A stretch of DNA of 45,304 nucleotides from an uncultured Clostridium sp. (GTDB taxonomy: Bacteria; Bacillota; Clostridia; Lachnospirales; Lachnospiraceae). The notes under the pieces are model-generated. The model saw nothing but the letters and a program-made list of their open reading frames with translations. It searched no databases and had not been told where the DNA came from. The stretch lies in the NCBI GenBank assembly GCA_900544905.1, contig UQXF01000014.1:1-45304 (forward strand), given 5' to 3'. Below, piece after piece: positions 1-7,048 of the stretch (the stretch's first letter is position 1; the number at the start of each line of letters is the position of its first letter). The position numbers were made by a program, and so were the translations under genes.

Positions 1-107
1 GAAGAAGATTCCTTATATTTTGGACTTTTTTCAAAGTTGTTAATAATAATACTGGTAAAATTAGGGGAGTGTGGATAAAACTGCGGAAACTCAAGCCTGA
101 TTTCAAA

Positions 108-135
108 TTGACATTTTCGTATATTTTGCTATAAT
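108..135 (+). promoter_or_regulatory. Promoter of candidate antitoxin RNA
   Basis: The -35 is TTGACA (108-113) and the -10 is TATAAT (130-135), with a 16-base spacer. Both hexamers match consensus exactly. No open frame with a ribosome site follows on this strand before the terminator near 245, so the product is probably a non-coding RNA starting near 142. Confidence 0.8.
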
Positions 136-141
136 ATACTT

Positions 142-250
142 AACAAGGTAGTCGGAAGGTGAGGTGCTTCACCCGACCCGGCGAATTTATTAAGCTAAGA
201 AGTAGCTGTCCTAAACTTTACCAGAGAGCAGGACGGCTATTTCTTATTTT
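142..250 (+). ncRNA. Candidate type I antitoxin RNA
   Basis: A transcript of about 105 bases is predicted between the consensus promoter at 108-135 and the terminator hairpin at 201-241. It has no credible reading frame. Its 5' part can fold as a hairpin around 152-175. It converges on the 27-codon toxin gene on the minus strand, and the two transcripts would overlap at their 3' ends across the shared terminator. Short direct repeats (CACCC at 170 and 327, ACCCGG at 176 and 373) would also make this RNA complementary to the toxin leader, including its ribosome site. That is the logic of the enterococcal par (fst) locus. The role as antitoxin is inferred from this layout; expression is not shown. 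Confidence 0.6.
201..250. terminator. Bidirectional terminator between antitoxin RNA and toxin
   Basis: A 12-bp stem (201-212 with 230-241, one or two G-T pairs) is followed on the plus strand by a T-rich run. The stem overlaps the toxin stop codon at 237-239, so it can end both convergent transcripts. The minus-strand tail is less T-rich. Confidence 0.7.
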
Positions 251-320
251 TCATGTTCAGAATGGAGACGATTAGCAGTGCCACTGTTAATATGGTCATG
301 AATTCTTCGTATGTACTCAT
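237..320 (-). CDS. Putative holin-like toxin (Hol-Tox / TxpA-Fst type), 27 aa
   Basis: This short gene encodes 27 residues beginning MSTYEEFMTI, followed by a hydrophobic helix (about residues 7-22) and a basic end, NMKNKK. The MSTYE start, single membrane helix and charged tail are typical of the Hol-Tox family and of type I toxins such as Bacillus subtilis TxpA, which insert in the membrane. The start is supported by a ribosome site, GGAAGGGGTGG, eight or so bases upstream on the minus strand. A convergent RNA gene with a consensus promoter lies opposite, as in par or txpA/ratA. No clear promoter was found for the toxin mRNA, which probably starts between 380 and 450. Toxicity is inferred from family resemblance. 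Confidence 0.75.
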   Translation of the reverse strand: MSTYEEFMTILTVALLIVSILNMKNKK

Positions 321-484
321 AAGCACCACCCCTTCCGTAAGGCTCGGAACGGATGGAACACGTCCCCCGGCTACCCGGTTAAATATGTTATTATGAACAA
401 CAATATCCGTTGTAGATTGGTTTATTCTAGGGTGGTCTGTGTCAAAGATTTGATAATATTTACAAAAATACCATTTAAATACAA

Positions 485-868
485 TTACACATCTCCTTCT
501 TCCATTTTTCGCAATTCTTCAAGTTTTTTTGCATACGCAATTAATCTATCTTTAGATGAACTTCTGTAAGCATCGAAAAGAATCCTATCTTTTTTGTATA
601 TCTCTTCTGCTATTTCTCTTATTTCAGTATTATAGTAGTAATTTTCTTCTGTTGATTCTTCCATTAAATCACCAATTTCCACACCTAGCCATTTAGCAAT
701 AGATTGTATTTTGTCAGCTCTTGGCATTTTATTTGCGTTACACCAATCTGATGCGGTAGCAGATGAAACATTCATAAATTTGCATAAATCTGCTTGTGTT
801 TTTCCGGCATGCTTCATGTGATAATTTAATTGTTTAGCAAATATTTCACGTAGTGTTTGCTCAGCCAT
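485..868 (-). CDS. XRE-family (phage CI-like) transcriptional repressor
   Basis: The 127-residue protein has an N-terminal lambda-repressor-like helix-turn-helix at about residues 10-66 (KTQADLCKFMNVSSATASDW contains the recognition region). A charged C-terminal region of about 60 residues follows, with no peptidase domain like that of LexA or CI. Such short regulators control lysogeny or transfer genes of phages and integrative elements. A ribosome site (AAGGAGTGGTAAT) precedes the ATG. The gene is visibly richer in A and T than the housekeeping genes downstream. It has its own near-consensus promoter with overlapping palindromes, so self-repression is likely. The promoter region faces a stretch without a convincing divergent gene, which suggests a remnant element. 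Confidence 0.8.
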   Translation of the reverse strand: MAEQTLREIFAKQLNYHMKHAGKTQADLCKFMNVSSATASDWCNANKMPRADKIQSIAKWLGVEIGDLMEESTEENYYYNTEIREIAEEIYKKDRILFDAYRSSSKDRLIAYAKKLEELRKMEEGDV

Positions 869-890
869 ATTACCACTCCTTTTTGTGATA

Positions 891-990
891 TCGATATGCT
901 TGTATTATATATCTATATAAAATAAGCGTCAAGCTTAAAGCTAAATATTTTTCGATTTTTTTCAAAAAAAGTTTGATTTTATGCTTAATA
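891..990. promoter_or_regulatory. Candidate repressor operators (AAGC/GCTT half-sites)
   Basis: The palindrome AGCTTAAAGCT (932-942) abuts the -35 box. Further GCTT or AAGC half-sites occur near 898, 924 and 983. The spacing suggests several dimer sites over the repressor promoter, as in phage operator regions. Binding by the neighbouring XRE protein is inferred. Confidence 0.45.
904..932 (-). promoter_or_regulatory. Promoter of the XRE repressor gene
   Basis: On the minus strand the -35 TTGACG (927-932) and the -10 TATAAT (904-909) are separated by 17 bases. The start would lie near 897, about 30 bases ahead of the ATG at 868. Confidence 0.8.
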
Positions 991-1082
991 TCTAACTTAA
1001 AACTAGTAAGGGGTATTACGAGGAACAAAGTACTGGATGGTGTTGTGTAAAATACAATCCGTTATTTGCAAATTGCAGAGAT

Positions 1083-1217
1083 ATGGCACTGCAATTGTTT
1101 AAATGTAGACACAATCTTTCTTGCAGTGATTCAGAAGCATTAAAAACAGAAGATGATGTTAATGAAGCATTTGAAATTTTTAAACAGATTTTCGCATACG
1201 CAACTTCATTAGAATAG
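1083..1217 (+). CDS. Small hypothetical frame, possibly a remnant gene
   Basis: From the ATG at 1083 this frame encodes 44 residues, starting MALQLFKCRHN and ending IFAYATSLE, with no recognised domain. No ribosome site lies just ahead of this ATG. The frame stays open upstream to about 991 and includes a Cys-rich segment (GWCCV, ANCRD), and a good AAGGGG ribosome-like site sits at about 1008-1013. However, no usable start codon follows that site in this frame, so the gene may have lost its start. It lies between the repressor operators and the tRNA-Gly, in the AT-rich accessory patch. The remainder of 943-1366 holds only a direct repeat of TGTTGCAT near 1240-1262 and the terminator at 1309. 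Confidence 0.3.
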   Translation: MALQLFKCRHNLSCSDSEALKTEDDVNEAFEIFKQIFAYATSLE

Positions 1218-1308
1218 GTCTACAAAATATATTGCGATTTTCGTGTTGCATTGTGTTGCATAAACTGTACTTTTATAGCATATTTTTACTGTCTTGGCAA
1301 AAAGCAGA

Positions 1309-1353
1309 AAATCCGCCAGCCCTTGATTTAACTGGGGCTGGCGGATTTCTTTT
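1309..1353. terminator. Strong bidirectional terminator downstream of tRNA-Gly
   Basis: A perfect 14-bp stem (1309-1322 with 1335-1348) is GC-rich and has T-rich flanks on both strands. It lies 3' of the minus-strand tRNA-Gly and can also stop plus-strand transcription out of the accessory patch. Confidence 0.85.
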
Positions 1354-1366
1354 CGTTTTCATAATA

Positions 1367-1437
1367 AGCAGATAAGGGGAGTCGAACCCCCCTTTCCAGC
1401 TTGGGAAGCTAGCGTTCTACCGATGAACCATATCTGC
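1367..1437 (-). tRNA. tRNA-Gly (anticodon CCC)
   Basis: The 71-base gene folds as a complete cloverleaf. The acceptor arms GCAGATA and TATCTGC pair, the T loop is GTTCGACTC, and the anticodon loop TTCCCAA reads GGG codons. The 3' CCA is not encoded. It is transcribed from its own promoter at 1451-1479 towards the terminator at 1309. Its 3' end faces the AT-rich patch with the phage-type repressor, the arrangement left when elements integrate into tRNA 3' ends; I did not identify a second attachment copy. Confidence 0.95.
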
Positions 1438-1450
1438 AAATAACAAGATT

Positions 1451-1479
1451 ATTATAGAAGCTTTAGTGGAATTTTGCAA
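1451..1479 (-). promoter_or_regulatory. tRNA-Gly promoter
   Basis: Minus-strand -35 TTGCAA (1474-1479) and -10 TATAAT (1451-1456) are separated by 17 bases, placing the start about 7 bases ahead of the mature tRNA. Confidence 0.8.
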
Positions 1480-1616
1480 GAGGAAAGAGAGAAAAAATAA
1501 GGCTGGAAATCAAATTTTTCTATTAAAATGTTTACAGATAAAACATAAAAACAAATAATTATTGATATTTTAACAAAATTCGTTTATATAATTTAATATA
1601 ATGTGTAGTATCCCGC

Positions 1617-1625
1617 TGTTATAAT
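1617..1625 (+). promoter_or_regulatory. Extended -10 promoter of the histidine kinase gene
   Basis: TGtTATAAT is an extended -10 element without a clear -35. It would start transcription near 1632, giving a leader of about 19 bases with the ribosome site TAGGAG. The 1490-1616 stretch is very AT-rich and otherwise featureless. Confidence 0.5.
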
Positions 1626-1650
1626 ATGAGGAAAATAGGAGTAATATACG

Positions 1651-2784
1651 ATGTCAAAGAAACAAGAATTTCTGACAGAAATAAGCCATGAAATCCGTAC
1701 ACCGTTAAATAGTCTTGCCGGATTGAATCAGTTAATGCGGTATGACATGGAGGACAGGGAAGCACTGGGAAAATACATACAGGAATCCCAAGAAATATTG
1801 GATTATCTGGTGTTGTTGACAGATAATATGCTGGATATGGCGAAGCTTGAACAGAAAAATATGGTTCTGGATAAAGCACCCTTGTCTTTGGAACAGCTGC
1901 TTCGTACTGTTGAAATTATCATGAGGAAGCGTATACTGGCAAAAAACATTAATTATCAGATTGGGGCAGACTGGAAATGTCCCTGCATTATAGGGGATGG
2001 GGTACGGATAAAACAGGTTTTGGTGAATATTGTTGAAAATGCAGTGAAATTTACTCCGGAAAATGGGAAAATACAGATTGACGTAACTCAGGAAATGACA
2101 GGAGAGCAGATGATAACCACAATTTTCCGGATTTCAGATAACGGATGTGGAATAGGTGAGGAATTTATCGGGCGCACCTTTGATTTCTATACCCAGGAAA
2201 AGCGGAATATAAAGCATAATCCTCATGGAACAGGACTTGGAATGGCAATCAGTTACCGTTTGATGAAGGAAATGGGCGGCGATATCCAGGCAGCCGGCAA
2301 AATGGGAGCGGGAAGCTGTTTTACCGTTATTCTGCCTGCACGGATATGTGAGAATGGATTGGAAGACTTATTCCGGGAAGAGGCAGAACTGGAAGGAACG
2401 GTACTGGAGAAAAAGAATATTTTAGTGGCGGAGGATGACCGGCTGAATGCAGAAATTTTGATGGGAATTTTGAAAAGAGGAGGACATCATGTGTCCTGGG
2501 CTGAAAACGGAAAAGAGGTTTTGGAGAGGTTTCAAAGTTCAGAACCCGGTGAAATAGATATCATTTTAATGGACCTTAAAATGCCCGTAATGGACGGATA
2601 TGAAACGGCGAAGACAATCCGGGCATTGGAAAGAGAGGATGCGGGTACAGTCCGGATTTATGCCTGTACCGCCGGTGTATATGAGACGGACGGAAGAAGA
2701 GCAGAGGAATGTGGCATGAATGGATGTGTGGCAAAGCCAATCCATACACAGGATTTGTTCAGACTTGTGAATGGGCAAGGGTAG
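1651..2784 (+). CDS. Soluble hybrid histidine kinase with receiver domain
   Basis: The 377-residue protein begins almost directly with the dimerisation and phosphoacceptor box SHEIRTPLN (His13). The ATP-binding domain follows, with the N box (NIVENAVKF), G1 (DNGCGIG) and G2 (GTGLGMA). A C-terminal receiver domain spans about residues 253-375, with phosphoacceptor Asp308 in LMDLKMPVMDG. There is no membrane segment, PAS or other sensor domain upstream, which is unusual. A TAGGAG site nine bases ahead supports the start. It probably acts in a phosphorelay with partners encoded elsewhere, or takes its signal from another protein; no response regulator or Hpt gene is adjacent. Confidence 0.9.
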   Translation: MSKKQEFLTEISHEIRTPLNSLAGLNQLMRYDMEDREALGKYIQESQEILDYLVLLTDNMLDMAKLEQKNMVLDKAPLSLEQLLRTVEIIMRKRILAKNINYQIGADWKCPCIIGDGVRIKQVLVNIVENAVKFTPENGKIQIDVTQEMTGEQMITTIFRISDNGCGIGEEFIGRTFDFYTQEKRNIKHNPHGTGLGMAISYRLMKEMGGDIQAAGKMGAGSCFTVILPARICENGLEDLFREEAELEGTVLEKKNILVAEDDRLNAEILMGILKRGGHHVSWAENGKEVLERFQSSEPGEIDIILMDLKMPVMDGYETAKTIRALEREDAGTVRIYACTAGVYETDGRRAEECGMNGCVAKPIHTQDLFRLVNGQG

Positions 2785-2819
2785 AGGATATTTTATCCCA
2801 CAAAGCAAATGTGTTTTCC

Positions 2820-2849
2820 TTGCGTTCACATTTCAGTGTATGGTATGAT
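2820..2849 (+). promoter_or_regulatory. Promoter of the glycosylase-DUF1015 operon
   Basis: TTGCGT (2820-2825), an 18-base spacer, then an extended -10 TGGTATGAT (2841-2849). It is a weak but plausible start for the two overlapping genes that follow. Confidence 0.45.
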
Positions 2850-2931
2850 ATGCAGCAGGGAAACAGGAGGATAACCTGAAAGAACCCGGAAGTATGACGG
2901 GTAATTTGCAGCGGAAGGACGGGTAAAAGCA

Positions 2932-3435
2932 GTGGGCGGATATCAGCATGTTATACAGCCGTTTGAACCGGTTTATGATGAACATTCAAGAATCCTGATT
3001 TTGGGCAGCTTTCCCTCTATAAAGTCCAGGGAGATGGGGTTTTACTATGGACATCCCCACAACCGGTTTTGGAAGGTGTTGTCAGGGATTTTGGAAGAAC
3101 AGCTGCCACAGTCTGTAGAGGAAAAGAAAAATATGCTTTTGAGAAATCGGATTGCCATTTATGATGTGATAGAGAGCTGTGATATTATTGGTTCCAGTGA
3201 CAGCAGCATCCGCAATGTAGTGCCGGCAGACATAACAGGCATTGTTGAAAATTCCGGAATAAGGGCAGTGTTTGCAAATGGTAAGACATCCGCAAAGCTA
3301 TACCGGAAATATCAGGATGCCGGGATTGGTCTGCCCATAACGGAGCTTCCTTCTACCAGTCCTGCTAATGCGGCATTTTCGCTGGAAAGACTCATGGAAA
3401 TATGGAAACGGGAAGTGGAAAAGGAGATTACGTGA
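2932..3435 (+). CDS. Hypoxanthine/deoxyinosine DNA glycosylase (UDG superfamily family 6)
   Basis: The 167-residue protein carries the superfamily fold signatures GSFPSIKSREMGFYYGHP (about residues 26-43), an early active-site motif, and a late LPSTSPANA motif. These match the bacterial DNA-deoxyinosine glycosylase group, which removes deaminated adenine from DNA for base-excision repair. The start is a GTG, with a GGAAGGA site about 12 bases upstream. The stop codon overlaps the ATG of the DUF1015 gene by one base, so the two are translationally coupled. Activity on uracil instead of hypoxanthine cannot be excluded from sequence alone. Confidence 0.85.
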   Translation: MGGYQHVIQPFEPVYDEHSRILILGSFPSIKSREMGFYYGHPHNRFWKVLSGILEEQLPQSVEEKKNMLLRNRIAIYDVIESCDIIGSSDSSIRNVVPADITGIVENSGIRAVFANGKTSAKLYRKYQDAGIGLPITELPSTSPANAAFSLERLMEIWKREVEKEIT

Positions 3436-4772
3436 TGAATTGTTTACGGGTACCACAGATTATGATGCCAGGGGAAGGGACGGACTTGTATAAATGGTCC
3501 GTTATCGCATGTGACCAGTACACATCCCAGCCGGAATACTGGAGAGAGACAGAGGAGATAGTGGGAACTGCGGTGTCCGCCCTGCGTCTGATTTTGCCGG
3601 AGGTATATCTGGAGGGAGACGATGAGGCAGAGCGGGTTACGAAGATACACCAGACGATGGAGAAGTATCTGGCAGATGGAACGCTACAGGAGCTGCCAAA
3701 GGGCTTTATGCTGGTGGAACGCAGCTTTGGTAAGAAATATTCCAGATGCGGTCTGGTGGTTGAGATTGATTTGGAAACATATGCGTACAGGAAAGGAACA
3801 CATTCCATGGTCCGTCCTACCGAGATGACTGTGGAGGAGCGGATTCCGCCACGCCTTCGGGTGAGACAGACGGCGGCAGTGGAGCTTCCGCATATTATGC
3901 TGTTAATTGACGACCCGGATTGTACGGTTATTGAGCCGTTAATGGCAGCGAAAAACCAGTATCAGCAAATCTATAGCACCGAATTAATGCAAAAGGGCGG
4001 GCATATTTCAGGCTGGCTGATTCCGGAGGGAAAGGCTACAGATGATATCATGCGGAAAATAGAACAGCTTGCGGAGCCGGAAGCATTTCGTGAAAGATAT
4101 CATTTAAAGGAGGATTACCCTCTTCTCAATTTTGCAGTAGGAGATGGCAACCATTCCATGGCAACGGCTAAGGCGGCATGGGAGAACATAAAAAAGGACT
4201 TAACAGAGGAAGAGAGGAAGAACCATCCTGCAAGATTTTGCCTCTGTGAGGTTGTAAATATACATGATAAAAGCCTGGAGATAGAGCCGATTCACAGGGT
4301 GGTTTTCAATGTTGAGGAGGAGGAGCTGCTTGGTGCGGCAGAAAAGTACTATCAGGAGCAGGGCTGCAGGCTCATAATAGAGGAAACACATCCGGCAAAA
4401 GCAGGTGGAGAGGCAAAGCCGGATGCAAATGGTGACGTGGTACATAGCTTTACAATCTGCAGTCCGGGAGGCAGGAAAACCTTAAAGGTATTAAATCCCA
4501 GGTGGGGAATCGCTGTGGCGACTATCCAGTCATTTTTGGACGATTTTCTGGCTGGACATGGTGAAAGCAGAATCGATTACATTCACGGAATGGATGTGGT
4601 GGAATGTCTCGGAACACAGGAAAGGAATGTGGGTATCCTTCTTCCGGAGGTGTTAAAGGAGGATTTGTTTATCGGTGTAATAAAGGATGGAGTCCTGCCG
4701 AGGAAGACCTTTTCCATGGGAGAAGCCAATGAGAAGCGCTACTATATGGAGTGTAAGAAGATATGTAAATAA
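3435..4772 (+). CDS. DUF1015 family protein
   Basis: This 445-residue soluble protein starts MNCLRVPQIMMPG and belongs to the widespread DUF1015 family, which is common in Clostridia and has no established reaction. Visible conserved segments include RPTEMT, AVGDGNHSMATA and EPIHRVV. The GDGNHS run with its His is a likely active-site element. The start at 3435 is preferred to an in-frame ATG at 3402 because AAGGAGA lies eight bases ahead and the TGATG overlap couples it to the glycosylase gene. A terminator follows directly. A role in DNA or nucleotide metabolism is only suggested by the neighbour. Confidence 0.85.
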   Translation: MNCLRVPQIMMPGEGTDLYKWSVIACDQYTSQPEYWRETEEIVGTAVSALRLILPEVYLEGDDEAERVTKIHQTMEKYLADGTLQELPKGFMLVERSFGKKYSRCGLVVEIDLETYAYRKGTHSMVRPTEMTVEERIPPRLRVRQTAAVELPHIMLLIDDPDCTVIEPLMAAKNQYQQIYSTELMQKGGHISGWLIPEGKATDDIMRKIEQLAEPEAFRERYHLKEDYPLLNFAVGDGNHSMATAKAAWENIKKDLTEEERKNHPARFCLCEVVNIHDKSLEIEPIHRVVFNVEEEELLGAAEKYYQEQGCRLIIEETHPAKAGGEAKPDANGDVVHSFTICSPGGRKTLKVLNPRWGIAVATIQSFLDDFLAGHGESRIDYIHGMDVVECLGTQERNVGILLPEVLKEDLFIGVIKDGVLPRKTFSMGEANEKRYYMECKKICK

Positions 4773-4782
4773 TGTAACACGA

Positions 4783-4832
4783 AATGCCGGTGTGACAGAA
4801 ACAGGAATCACACCGGCATTTATAAGTTTTTT
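4783..4832 (+). terminator. Terminator after DUF1015
   Basis: A perfect 13-bp stem (AATGCCGGTGTGA at 4783-4795 with 4808-4820) is followed by a T-rich run ending near 4832. Confidence 0.9.
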
Positions 4833-4886
4833 ACTGAATAAATCAGATAATAGGATGAAATAATCAGAAAATTATGTAAAAATAAC

Positions 4887-4915
4887 TTTAAATTTCAGAC
4901 GGAAAATGGTATACT
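4887..4915 (+). promoter_or_regulatory. Promoter of the cytidylate-kinase-like gene
   Basis: TTTAAA (4887-4892), a 17-base spacer ending in TGG (extended -10), and TATACT (4910-4915). The leader would be about 45 bases. Confidence 0.5.
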
Positions 4916-4966
4916 GGAAACATCAAAGGGAGCCGTAGGGAGTCCGACAGAAAGAGGGTAGATATT

Positions 4967-5566
4967 ATGGGTAAGCAGATTATTATTTCGGTTGGCAGGG
5001 AGTTTGGCAGTGGCGGTCATGAGATTGCAGAACGTCTGGCAAAGCATTATAATATTCCGCTCTATGACAAAGAGATTTTTGACCATGTGGAGGAAAAGGG
5101 TTCCATTAGTGCAGATGTGGCAAAGTACTTTGACGAGAAACCGGTGAATCCGATTTTTTATCCGGTGGCTATGGATGGAAGCTATCTGCCGCTGGAACAG
5201 ACGGTGGCAAACCATATCTTTGATTTTATCCGTGCAAAGGGCGACAAGGAAAAAGAATCCTTTGTCATTGTGGGAAGATGTGCAGAATATGTGCTCCGGG
5301 ATAATCCTAATTTAATCAGTATTTTTATCCTGGGAGACAGGGAAGTGAAAAAGCAGCGTGTCATGGAAAAGTATGGGCTGGATGAAAAGGCAGCCTATAA
5401 TAAAATGAAAAAAGCAGATAAAATGAGAAAGACATATCACAATTTTTATGCAGATGGGAAGTGGGGCGATTCCAGAAGCTATGATATCTGTATTAACAGC
5501 TCCACTCTGGGAATTGACAATACGCTGGATACCCTGATTGCTTATATTGATGCGGCGATGAAGTGA
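4967..5566 (+). CDS. Cytidylate kinase-like family protein
   Basis: The 199-residue protein has an N-terminal P-loop, GREFGSGG (residues 10-17), and the overall pattern of the cytidylate-kinase-like family (AAA_26). The LID-like DKMRKTYHNFYADGKWG segment near residue 145 is typical. Family members resemble Cmk but are a separate group that usually occurs beside the true cmk in Clostridia, and their substrate is not established. It stands alone between a terminator and fucO. A nucleoside monophosphate kinase role is therefore an inference from the fold. Confidence 0.8.
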   Translation: MGKQIIISVGREFGSGGHEIAERLAKHYNIPLYDKEIFDHVEEKGSISADVAKYFDEKPVNPIFYPVAMDGSYLPLEQTVANHIFDFIRAKGDKEKESFVIVGRCAEYVLRDNPNLISIFILGDREVKKQRVMEKYGLDEKAAYNKMKKADKMRKTYHNFYADGKWGDSRSYDICINSSTLGIDNTLDTLIAYIDAAMK

Positions 5567-5576
5567 TTGTGTGGAC

Positions 5577-5650
5577 TACATACGTTGTGGGCGGAGGCTT
5601 TTGTATGTAAAGGGCTCCCTGGCTTGCGAATGTGTGTCAGGGATAACCCT
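5577..5650 (+). other. Structured leader upstream of fucO
   Basis: Two hairpins lie between the kinase gene and fucO: TACATAC/GTATGTA (5577-5583 with 5603-5609), and a two-step stem AGGG..CCCTG with CAGGG..CCCT (5611-5621 with 5638-5650). Neither has a T-run, so they are poor terminators. They could be mRNA-stabilising or regulatory structure, and no known riboswitch class is recognised. Confidence 0.35.
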
Positions 5651-5681
5651 TATATAAATAATAAAATAGTGGAGGTATTTT

Positions 5682-6830
5682 ATGGTAAACAGATTTGTAT
5701 TGAATGAGACAAGCTACCACGGAGCAGGCGCAATCAGTGCCATTGCAGATGAGATTCTGGGAAGAGGATTTGCAAAAGCATTTGTGTGCTCAGACCCGGA
5801 TTTGATTAAGTTTGGGGTTACAAAAAAGGTGACGGATGTACTGGATAAGGCGTCCATTGCATATGAGATTTATTCAAATATTAAGCCGAATCCAACCATT
5901 GAAAATGTACAAACCGGTGTAGCAGCATTTAAGGCTTCCGGTGCCGACTGTATTGTTGCCATTGGTGGAGGCTCTTCCATGGATACGGCAAAGGCAATTG
6001 GAATTATCATTAAGAATCCGGAATTTGCAGATGTGAGAAGCTTAGAGGGCGTTGCTCCTACCAAAAATAAATGTGTTCCGATTATTGCAGTTCCGACTAC
6101 TGCCGGTACTGCGGCAGAGGTTACAATTAATTATGTAATTACGGATGCGGAGAAGAACCGTAAGATGGTTTGTGTGGATGTACACGATATCCCTGTGGTT
6201 GCAGTGGTGGACCCAGATATGATGAGCTCCATGCCAAAGGGACTTACGGCGGCAACCGGTATGGATGCACTGACACATGCCATTGAGGGTTATATTACAA
6301 AGGGTGCATGGGAAATGTCAGATATGTTCCATATTAAGGCAATTGAGATTATTGCAAAGAATTTAAGAGGTGCAGTGGATAATACGCCGGAGGGCAGAGA
6401 AGGCATGGCACTTGGTCAGTATGTTGCGGGAATGGGATTCTCCAATGTGGGACTCGGAATTGTGCATTCCATGGCACATCCGCTGGGAGCCTTATACGAT
6501 ACACCTCACGGTGTGGCAAATGCCATTATTCTTCCTACGGTTATGGAGTACAATGCACCTGCGACAGGTGAGAAATACCGTGACATTGCAAAGGCAATGG
6601 GAGTAGAAGGCGTGGACACCATGTCCCTTGAGGATGCGAGAAAAGCGGCAATTGATGCAGTAAAACAGCTTTCGATTGATGTGGGAATTCCTGCTGATTT
6701 GAAGGAGATTGTCAAGGAAGAGGATATTCCGTTCCTGGCACAGTCTGCATTTGATGATGCCTGCCGTCCGGGTAATCCAAGAGATACCAGCGTAGAGGAA
6801 ATCACAGAGCTTTATAAATCATTAATTTAA
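5682..6830 (+). CDS. fucO: Lactaldehyde reductase, iron-dependent alcohol dehydrogenase
   Basis: The 382-residue protein follows Escherichia coli FucO almost throughout, for example NETSYHGAGAI, AIGGGS for NAD binding near residue 95, and TTAGTAAEVTINYVITD. The four metal ligands are present as Asp195, His199, His262 and His276, each one residue lower than in E. coli. FucO reduces lactaldehyde to 1,2-propanediol during anaerobic fucose or rhamnose use, and family members also act on other short alcohols and diols. The ribosome site GGAGG sits seven bases ahead. No sugar catabolic genes are nearby, so it may serve as a general redox-balancing enzyme here. It has its own terminator. Confidence 0.92.
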   Translation: MVNRFVLNETSYHGAGAISAIADEILGRGFAKAFVCSDPDLIKFGVTKKVTDVLDKASIAYEIYSNIKPNPTIENVQTGVAAFKASGADCIVAIGGGSSMDTAKAIGIIIKNPEFADVRSLEGVAPTKNKCVPIIAVPTTAGTAAEVTINYVITDAEKNRKMVCVDVHDIPVVAVVDPDMMSSMPKGLTAATGMDALTHAIEGYITKGAWEMSDMFHIKAIEIIAKNLRGAVDNTPEGREGMALGQYVAGMGFSNVGLGIVHSMAHPLGALYDTPHGVANAIILPTVMEYNAPATGEKYRDIAKAMGVEGVDTMSLEDARKAAIDAVKQLSIDVGIPADLKEIVKEEDIPFLAQSAFDDACRPGNPRDTSVEEITELYKSLI

Positions 6831-6865
6831 TATCTGCCACAGGCAGTAAAGGAATGACATAATGG

Positions 6866-6927
6866 AACCGGGTTCCCATATTGAAGCAGGTCAGACGGCT
6901 TGAAGTGGGAATCCGGTTTTTCTTTTT
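6866..6927 (+). terminator. Terminator after fucO
   Basis: A 13-bp stem (6866-6878 with 6906-6918, one G-T pair) with a 27-base loop, followed by a long T-rich tail. Confidence 0.85.
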
Positions 6928-7048
6928 AAAGAGAATTTATCCCCGGAATATAGACATTATCTGGCAAAACGGTTACAATATAATGTATGATATTGACAGG
7001 AAAACAAAGGGAAGTTTTCAGATTTTAAAATAGCAGGAGGGAATAAAA

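Noticed and set aside
1619..1879. Minus-strand frame of 86 residues over the histidine kinase start
   Set aside because: Low-complexity Pro/Tyr composition, no ribosome site, and overlap with a well-supported gene and its promoter.
3402..3434. Upstream start for the DUF1015 protein
   Set aside because: It lies inside the glycosylase gene without a ribosome site; the ATG at 3435 has AAGGAGA and stop-start coupling.
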